The notes under the pieces are model-generated. The model did no database searches, had not been told where the DNA came from, and was given only the letters and a program-made list of their open reading frames with translations. This document shows positions 16,423-21,255 of a DNA stretch of 21,255 nt, one piece after another. This stretch comes from an uncultured Sphingomonadales bacterium (GTDB taxonomy: Bacteria > Pseudomonadota > Alphaproteobacteria > Sphingomonadales > Sphingomonadaceae), in NCBI GenBank assembly GCA_937898525.1, contig CALCBC010000003.1, forward strand, positions 1 through 21,255, given 5' to 3'. Numbering within the stretch: position 1 is the stretch's first letter; each line of letters starts with the position of its first letter. The translations under genes were made by a program, and so were the position numbers.

Positions 16423-18033
16423 ATGGCCGAGCGCAAGGCGAAAGCGCGGCTCGAGATTCGGCAAGCCCGGCCGAACGACGCCCGCGCGATCGCCGCGCTC
16501 GCCAGGCGGGTCTACGGAGAGTTCGAGCCCTATACGCTCGGCGAGATCCGCGGCCAGCTGAACAACTTTCCCTCCGGCTGCTTCGTCGCCGTGCTCGACG
16601 AGCGGCTGATCGGCTATTGCGCGAGCATGCGCCTCGCCGGCGACAAGGCGCTCAAGCCGCACACGTGGGACGAGATCACCGGCAACGGTTACGGGAGCCG
16701 GCACGACCCGACCGGCGATTTCCTCTACGGTTACGAGATGTGCGTCGACCCCGAGGTGCGTGGCACCCGGATCGGCCGCAGGCTCTACGAGGAGCGACGC
16801 AAGCTCGCCGAGCGGCTCGAACTGAAAGGCATCGTGTTCGGCGGGCGAATGCCCAACCTGAGGCGATCGTGGCGCCGCGTCGATGGTCCGCAGGACTACC
16901 TCGACCAGGTCATGGCCGGGCGCATTCACGATCCGGTCCTGCGATTCCAACTGGCCAACGGCTTCGAGCCGCTCGGCATCCTCGAGAACTACCTGCCCGA
17001 GGATGTCCGCTCACGCGGGCACGCGGTGCACATGATCTGGCGCAATCCGTTCGTCGACCAGGAGCAGGACTCGCGCTTCCGCGTTCCGCGCGACGTCGAG
17101 AGCGTGCGCATCGCCACCTGCCAGTTGCAGGCGCGCGCGGTGAAGGACTTCAACGAGTTCATCGGTCAGGTCGAGTATTTCGTGGACGTCGCTGCCGACT
17201 ACGAGGCCGACTTCATTCTCTTTCCCGAGATGTTCACCCTGATGCTGCTGAGCGCCGAGCCCCGGGAGCTCGACCCGCTCGAAGGTATCGAGGCACTCAG
17301 CCGCTACACTCCGCGCATCCGTACCGCGCTGAGCGAAATGGCGCTGCGCTACAACATCAACATCGTCGGCGGCTCGCATCCGACACGGATGGCCGATGGC
17401 GACATCCACAACGTCGCCTACGTGTGCCTGCGAGACGGATCGGTGCACGAACAGGAGAAGATTCACCCGACGCCGAACGAAGCCTACTGGTGGAACATCC
17501 ACGGCGGAGACACGATCGACGTCATCCAGACCGACTGCGGCCCGATCGGGGTGCTGATCTGCTATGACAGCGAGTTCCCCGAGCTGGCCCGCCGCCTGGT
17601 CGACGAAGGCGCGCGGATCATCTTCGTGCCGTTCTGCACCGACAGCCGCCAGGGCTACATGCGCGTCCGCTATTGCGCCGCGGCGCGAGCGATCGAGAAC
17701 CAGTGCTTCGTGGTGCTGGCCGGCAACGTCGGCAACCTGCCCAACGTCGCCAACATGGACATCCAGTACGCCCAGTCGTGCATCCTGACTCCCTGCGACT
17801 TCCCGTTCGCCCGCGACGGAATCGCCGCCGAGGCCAGCGAGAACGTCGAGACCCTGACGATCAGCGACGTCGACCTGGCCGACCTCAGCTGGGCGCGGGC
17901 CGAAGGCACGGTGCGCAACCTCGCCGACCGACGCTTCGACCTCTACCGCATCGAGTGGGGCAAGGGCTCTGGAAGCGGCGATCGACCGAGCGGCGCCGCA
18001 CCACTCCACAAGAGCGGCCCGGGCGGGGGCTAG
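16423..18033 (+). CDS. Fused GNAT acetyltransferase / carbon-nitrogen hydrolase
   Basis: A 536-residue two-domain protein. Residues about 10-205 form a GNAT-like domain (LEIRQARPNDARAIAALARRVY; the acetyl-CoA loop around GYEMCVDPEVRGTRIGRRLY). Residues about 225-515 form a nitrilase-superfamily amidase. Its triad is present: Glu269 in FPEMF, Lys346 in EQEKIHPTP, and Cys380 in LICYDSEFPE. Such fusions are known in bacteria, but their substrate is not established; amide cleavage combined with acyl transfer is suggested. The start is 7 bp after the icd stop with no obvious Shine-Dalgarno, suggesting translational coupling to icd. The stop TAG overlaps the convergent monooxygenase stop. Confidence 0.9.
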   Translation: MAERKAKARLEIRQARPNDARAIAALARRVYGEFEPYTLGEIRGQLNNFPSGCFVAVLDERLIGYCASMRLAGDKALKPHTWDEITGNGYGSRHDPTGDFLYGYEMCVDPEVRGTRIGRRLYEERRKLAERLELKGIVFGGRMPNLRRSWRRVDGPQDYLDQVMAGRIHDPVLRFQLANGFEPLGILENYLPEDVRSRGHAVHMIWRNPFVDQEQDSRFRVPRDVESVRIATCQLQARAVKDFNEFIGQVEYFVDVAADYEADFILFPEMFTLMLLSAEPRELDPLEGIEALSRYTPRIRTALSEMALRYNINIVGGSHPTRMADGDIHNVAYVCLRDGSVHEQEKIHPTPNEAYWWNIHGGDTIDVIQTDCGPIGVLICYDSEFPELARRLVDEGARIIFVPFCTDSRQGYMRVRYCAAARAIENQCFVVLAGNVGNLPNVANMDIQYAQSCILTPCDFPFARDGIAAEASENVETLTISDVDLADLSWARAEGTVRNLADRRFDLYRIEWGKGSGSGDRPSGAAPLHKSGPGGG

Positions 18034-19259
18034 CTAGCCCGGCGCGCTAGCGGCGACGCGACCCGCTCGCGCCGCAGGCCCAGTCCGATGATCCGACCTG
18101 GAATCCGCTGCAACAGCGGAAACCGGTCGAGCACGCTGACGGGCCACGGCGCGCCGGTGATCGGACGGCCCGATAGCACGGTGCCGATCACGTTGTCCTG
18201 CGCCGCCTTCTGCCCCGCCTGGATGACCCGGGTCGGGAACAGGCGCCGCGCCTGCACCTTCGGCAGCAGCGGATCGGGATCCTCTCCGCGGGCGATCGGG
18301 CCGGCGAGCACGTTGGCCGCGGCGACGGCGTCCTGGATCGCGAGGTTGATGCCGATCCCGCCGATCGGGCTCATCGCGTGCGCCGCGTCGCCGATGGCCA
18401 GCAGGCCGGGGCGGTGCCAGGTTTCGAGCCGGTCCAGCGCGACCGACAGCAGGTGAAGCTCGTCGGTGCTCTCGAGCGCCCCGGACAGGTCGAGCTCGGG
18501 GAACAGCGCCTGCATCTGGTCGCGCAGCCAGCCGACACCCCGCGCCTTGACCTCTTCGGCCGCGCCCTTCGGGATGAGGAAGGCGACCTGCCAGTAACTT
18601 CGCCGGTCGATCAGCACTGCCATCCGCCCGCTGTCGATCGCACCGCGCAGCGTCTTCCCGCCGTCGTCAGCCTTGGGGAGGCGGAACCACAGCACGTCCA
18701 TCGGCGCGCCGAGCTGGATGAGAGGCAGCAGGTTCTGCCTGCGGACCAGCGACGAGCGGCCGTCGGCCATCAGCACGAGCTTGCCGGCGCGCTCTTCGCT
18801 CCCGTCGGCGAGGCGCACGCCGACCACCCGCCCGTTCTCCTCGACCAGGCCGGTCACTTCGGCCTCCATCCGCAGCGAGAACCCGGGATAGACCTCGGCC
18901 TCGTCGCGCAGGAAGTCGAGGAATTCCCATTGCGGCACCATGGCGATGAACGGCGCCGGTGTGCGCAGGTGGCTGAGGTCGCCGACGGTGTAGTCGCGGC
19001 CGGCGATCCGGATTCTCGCGCCGGTCACGCGCTCGTGGGGGCGCTCGAGGAACCGCTCGAGCATGCCGAGCTGGTCGAGCACTTCCATCGTCGAGGGATG
19101 AACCGTGTCGCCGCGGAAATCGCGGAAAAAGTCGGCATGTTTCTCGAGCACGCAGACACTGATACCCGCGCGTGCGAACAGCAGCCCGGCCATTACTCCG
19201 GCGGGACCGCCCCCAACTATTATAATCTCAACCGTTGCAGTCGTCATTTCGTCTGACAT
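18030..19259 (-). CDS. FAD-dependent monooxygenase, UbiH/PHBH-like
   Basis: A 409-residue group A flavoprotein monooxygenase-like protein. It begins TVEIIIVGGGPAGVMAGLLFARAG (FAD Rossmann fold), with the strand-2 acidic residue in CVLEKH. RGDTVHPSTMEVLDQLG and VLMADGRSS (a DG-type motif) follow, then the second FAD motif LLAIGDAAHAMSPIGGIGINLAIQDA. It probably hydroxylates an aromatic or polyketide-like substrate with NAD(P)H and O2; the substrate is unknown. The start is uncertain: ATG 19259 (used here), ATG 19247, or GTG 19274, which has the best Shine-Dalgarno (GAGAGGG, 7-base spacing) but would overlap the divergent antiporter start. The frame stays open across the antiporter gene, but only this part resembles a protein family. 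Confidence 0.87.
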   Translation of the reverse strand: MSDEMTTATVEIIIVGGGPAGVMAGLLFARAGISVCVLEKHADFFRDFRGDTVHPSTMEVLDQLGMLERFLERPHERVTGARIRIAGRDYTVGDLSHLRTPAPFIAMVPQWEFLDFLRDEAEVYPGFSLRMEAEVTGLVEENGRVVGVRLADGSEERAGKLVLMADGRSSLVRRQNLLPLIQLGAPMDVLWFRLPKADDGGKTLRGAIDSGRMAVLIDRRSYWQVAFLIPKGAAEEVKARGVGWLRDQMQALFPELDLSGALESTDELHLLSVALDRLETWHRPGLLAIGDAAHAMSPIGGIGINLAIQDAVAAANVLAGPIARGEDPDPLLPKVQARRLFPTRVIQAGQKAAQDNVIGTVLSGRPITGAPWPVSVLDRFPLLQRIPGRIIGLGLRRERVASPLARRAS

Positions 19260-19268
19260 AGAGACGGC

Positions 19269-21032
19269 ATGCACAGCGTTGCCCTCTCGCCGTCCCTGTC
19301 GGATGCCCTGGTCATACTCGGCGCGGCGGGAATCGTCATCCCGGTGTTCGCGCGTTTCCGGATCACTCCGGTGATCGGGTTCATCCTGATCGGGCTGCTC
19401 GTCGGCCCGTTCGGGCTCGGCCGGCTGGTCGACGACCACGAGTGGCTGTTCTACATCACGATCTCGGATCCCGAAGGCCTCGACCCGTTCGCGGAATTCG
19501 GCATCACCCTGCTCCTGTTCACGATCGGCCTCGAACTCTCCTTCAACCGCCTGTGGACGATGCGCCGGCTGGTCTTCGGTCTGGGAGCGATGGAACTCGC
19601 CATCATCGGCGCGTCGCTTGCCGGTATCATGTTTCTGCTCGGCCAGAGCTGGGGCGGCTCGGTCGCACTCGGCCTGGCGCTTGCGCTGTCCTCCACGGCC
19701 CTGGTGCTGCCGATAGCCGGCACGCAGACGGCCGTCGGACGCTCGGCCTTGGCGATGCTGCTGTTCGAGGACATCGCGATCGTGCCGATCATCTTCATGC
19801 TCGGCGCCCTCGCCCCCTATGCGCAGCAGGAGGGCTGGGAGGGCCTGTTCGACACGCTGTGGATGGGCGCGCTGGTTGTCGCGGTGATGATGATCGGCGG
19901 GCGGTACCTGCTGCCGAAGCTGTTCGCCCAGGCCGCTCGGACCAAGAGCCCCGAGCTGTTCCTCGCCGCCAGCCTGCTGGTGGTGATCGGCGCGAGCCTC
20001 GCCACCTCGATCGTCGGCCTGTCGCCGATCGTCGGCGCGCTGGTCGCCGGGCTGCTGATCGCCGAGACCGAGTACCACACCGAAGTCGAAGGCCTGATGG
20101 AACCGTTCAAGGGCCTCGCGCTCGGCGTGTTCCTGATCACGGTAGGCATGGGCATCGACCTGCTTTCGATCTGGCGCAACCTCGGCCTGATCGCGCTCGC
20201 CGTGGTTGGCGTGATGCTGCTCAAGGCGGTCGTTACGGCCGTGCTGCTGCGGATGACGGGCGCGCGACGGGGCATCGCGATCGAGACCGGCATCCTCATG
20301 TCGAGCCCGTCGGAGACCACGCTGATCGTGCTGGCGGCCGCCTCCAGTGCGGCGCTGATCTCGGCCGAGACCGCCCAGTTCTGGAAGATCGTCACCGCTG
20401 TCGGGCTGACCATCACGCCGATGCTCGCCAAGTTCGGCAACAAGCTTGCGACCCACGTCGAACCCGCGCCGGCCGCGACTCCGATCGCGACCGAGAGTGA
20501 CGAACCGCCGGCGCTGATCATCGGCTGCGGCCGCGTCGGCCGACTGGTCGCGCAGATGCTCACGCGCCACGGCAAGCCCTACGTCGCGATCGATTCCGAT
20601 GCCGACCAGGTCAGGCAGTGCAAGCAGGAAGGCTACAACGCGGTCTTCGCCAATGCCGCGCGAATGGACGTACTCGAAAAGCTCGGCGTCGAACGGGCGC
20701 CCGCGGTGATCCTGACGATGGACGAGCCGGTCCTCGCCCAGCGGCTCGTGCGCAAGCTGCGCGCGGCCTATCCCGAGCTGCCGATAATCGCGCGCGCGCG
20801 CGACAGCATCCATGCGGCCGAGCTCTATCGCATCGGCGCGAGCACCGCGGTTCCCGAGACGCTCGAGGCCTCGCTGCAGCTCTCCGAAGCGGTGCTGGTC
20901 GACCTCGGCGTGCCGATGGGGCCGGTAATCGCCTCGATTCACGAGAAGCGCGACGAGTACCGCACGCGGATCATGGAGGGCGGCGCGCTCGACCACAAGC
21001 CGAAGCTGCGCACCGGGCGCGTCGAGGCCTGA
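19269..21032 (+). CDS. KefB-type CPA2 cation:proton antiporter
   Basis: A 587-residue inner-membrane protein of the CPA2 family, probably a K+/H+ antiporter or glutathione-gated K+ efflux type. About twelve hydrophobic segments fill residues 10-400. These include ITPVIGFILIGLLVGPFGLG, ALALSSTALVLPIAG and GLSPIVGALVAGLLIAETEY. A cytoplasmic RCK/TrkA-N nucleotide-binding domain starts near residue 413 (PALIIGCGRVGRLVAQML), with the strand-2 acidic residue in AIDSD. The ATG at 19269 follows GAGA at short distance and gives the family N-terminus. Its start is only 9 bp from the divergent monooxygenase start. A hairpin and a small gene follow on the same strand. Confidence 0.92.
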   Translation: MHSVALSPSLSDALVILGAAGIVIPVFARFRITPVIGFILIGLLVGPFGLGRLVDDHEWLFYITISDPEGLDPFAEFGITLLLFTIGLELSFNRLWTMRRLVFGLGAMELAIIGASLAGIMFLLGQSWGGSVALGLALALSSTALVLPIAGTQTAVGRSALAMLLFEDIAIVPIIFMLGALAPYAQQEGWEGLFDTLWMGALVVAVMMIGGRYLLPKLFAQAARTKSPELFLAASLLVVIGASLATSIVGLSPIVGALVAGLLIAETEYHTEVEGLMEPFKGLALGVFLITVGMGIDLLSIWRNLGLIALAVVGVMLLKAVVTAVLLRMTGARRGIAIETGILMSSPSETTLIVLAAASSAALISAETAQFWKIVTAVGLTITPMLAKFGNKLATHVEPAPAATPIATESDEPPALIIGCGRVGRLVAQMLTRHGKPYVAIDSDADQVRQCKQEGYNAVFANAARMDVLEKLGVERAPAVILTMDEPVLAQRLVRKLRAAYPELPIIARARDSIHAAELYRIGASTAVPETLEASLQLSEAVLVDLGVPMGPVIASIHEKRDEYRTRIMEGGALDHKPKLRTGRVEA

Positions 21033-21050
21033 CGGCTCGCCCGGGCCGGA

Positions 21051-21075
21051 GCCAACGAGCCCCGCGTTCGTTGGT
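21051..21075 (+). other. Hairpin between the antiporter gene and the last gene
   Basis: CCAACGAGC (21052-21060) pairs with GTTCGTTGG (21066-21074) with one G-U pair and a 5-base loop. No U-tract follows; the Shine-Dalgarno of the next gene begins about 10 bases later. It may be a weak terminator or a leader structure. Confidence 0.45.
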
Positions 21076-21094
21076 TGTCGGAAAGGAGAGCCTC

Positions 21095-21255
21095 ATGACC
21101 CCCGACGACAACCGTTCCGCGAATGCCATCCCGCGCCGGCCGCAGCAGCAGACCGACGAGGAATTCGGGTCGATCCGCGGTCCGCAGCGCGGCGCCAACG
21201 ACTTCAAGGGCAGGGGCAACACCCCGCGGGGAAGCGATCCCGAGCTGCGCGGCGT
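21095..21255 (+). CDS. Small hydrophilic protein, truncated by the window end
   Basis: A new ATG with a good GGAGAG Shine-Dalgarno (21085-21090) opens a frame that runs to the window edge without a stop (53 codons visible). The start reads MTPDDNRSANAIPRRPQQQT, followed by repeated Arg-Gly-Pro-Asn-Asp composition (RGPQRGANDFKGRGNTPRGS). It is strongly hydrophilic, with no signal peptide or hydrophobic core, and looks disordered. I do not recognise it. It may be co-transcribed with the antiporter gene. Confidence 0.6.
   Translation, partial: MTPDDNRSANAIPRRPQQQTDEEFGSIRGPQRGANDFKGRGNTPRGSDPELRG

Noticed and set aside
14637..16436. 599-codon minus-strand open frame opposite the PKS-cluster oxidoreductase and icd
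   Set aside because: It is the antisense shadow of strongly recognised genes; the composition is Val/Asp/Leu-rich with no domain.
19260..20996. Long open frame antisense to the antiporter gene, in frame with the monooxygenase
   Set aside because: The translation is Arg/Asp/Gln/His-rich low-complexity sequence typical of antisense frames in high-GC genes. Family similarity begins only at the GGGPAG segment after 19259.

Overview
The window reads as chromosomal DNA of a high-GC alphaproteobacterium, most likely a sphingomonad and plausibly of the Erythrobacter/Altererythrobacter type. That placement is inferred from several traits: a CpdR-type cell-cycle response regulator, a sphingomonad-style RhlE helicase tail, an orphan SapC-family protein, small secreted sphingomonad-type proteins, and a perfect EcfG (general stress sigma factor) promoter. 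No insertion sequence, phage gene, CRISPR array or plasmid gene was seen. The content is core housekeeping genes with a few accessory islands.

Layout. Positions 16-1334 carry rluB and rsmD, an ATGA-overlapping pair of rRNA modification genes. An MHS-type MFS transporter (minus) converges on them, with its 3' end overlapping rsmD. Upstream of the transporter lie two tandem paralogous genes for small exported proline-rich proteins (2627-3469, minus), with an EcfG-type promoter ahead of the first and a long inverted repeat covering the start of the second. Then come pcrA/uvrD (plus) and rhlE (minus), convergent, and a secreted sphingomonad-type protein of unknown function (minus). A GlcD/D2HGDH-type FAD dehydrogenase and a SapC-family gene follow on the plus strand.

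Positions 10423-10560 hold what looks like a free-standing small RNA: promoter-like elements, three hairpins, an exact CCTCCTCCC motif and a strong intrinsic terminator. An N-formylglutamate amidohydrolase gene (minus) follows, then cpdR, a tRNA-Val(GAC) gene with its own promoter and terminator, and a compact overlapping cluster of type III polyketide synthase, methyltransferase and FAD oxidoreductase (12294-15143). This cluster probably makes a methylated and oxidised phenolic lipid or pyrone.

Next are a eukaryotic-type NADP isocitrate dehydrogenase and, 7 bp later, a fused GNAT-nitrilase protein. A UbiH/PHBH-like FAD monooxygenase (minus) ends on the same CTAG as the fusion gene. It starts head to head with a KefB-type CPA2 antiporter (plus). 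The window ends in a truncated gene for a small disordered hydrophilic protein.

The points most worth a second look are the CCUCCUCCC-type sRNA candidate, the stress-promoter-driven paralogue pair with its start-sequestering inverted repeat, and the three-gene type III PKS cluster.
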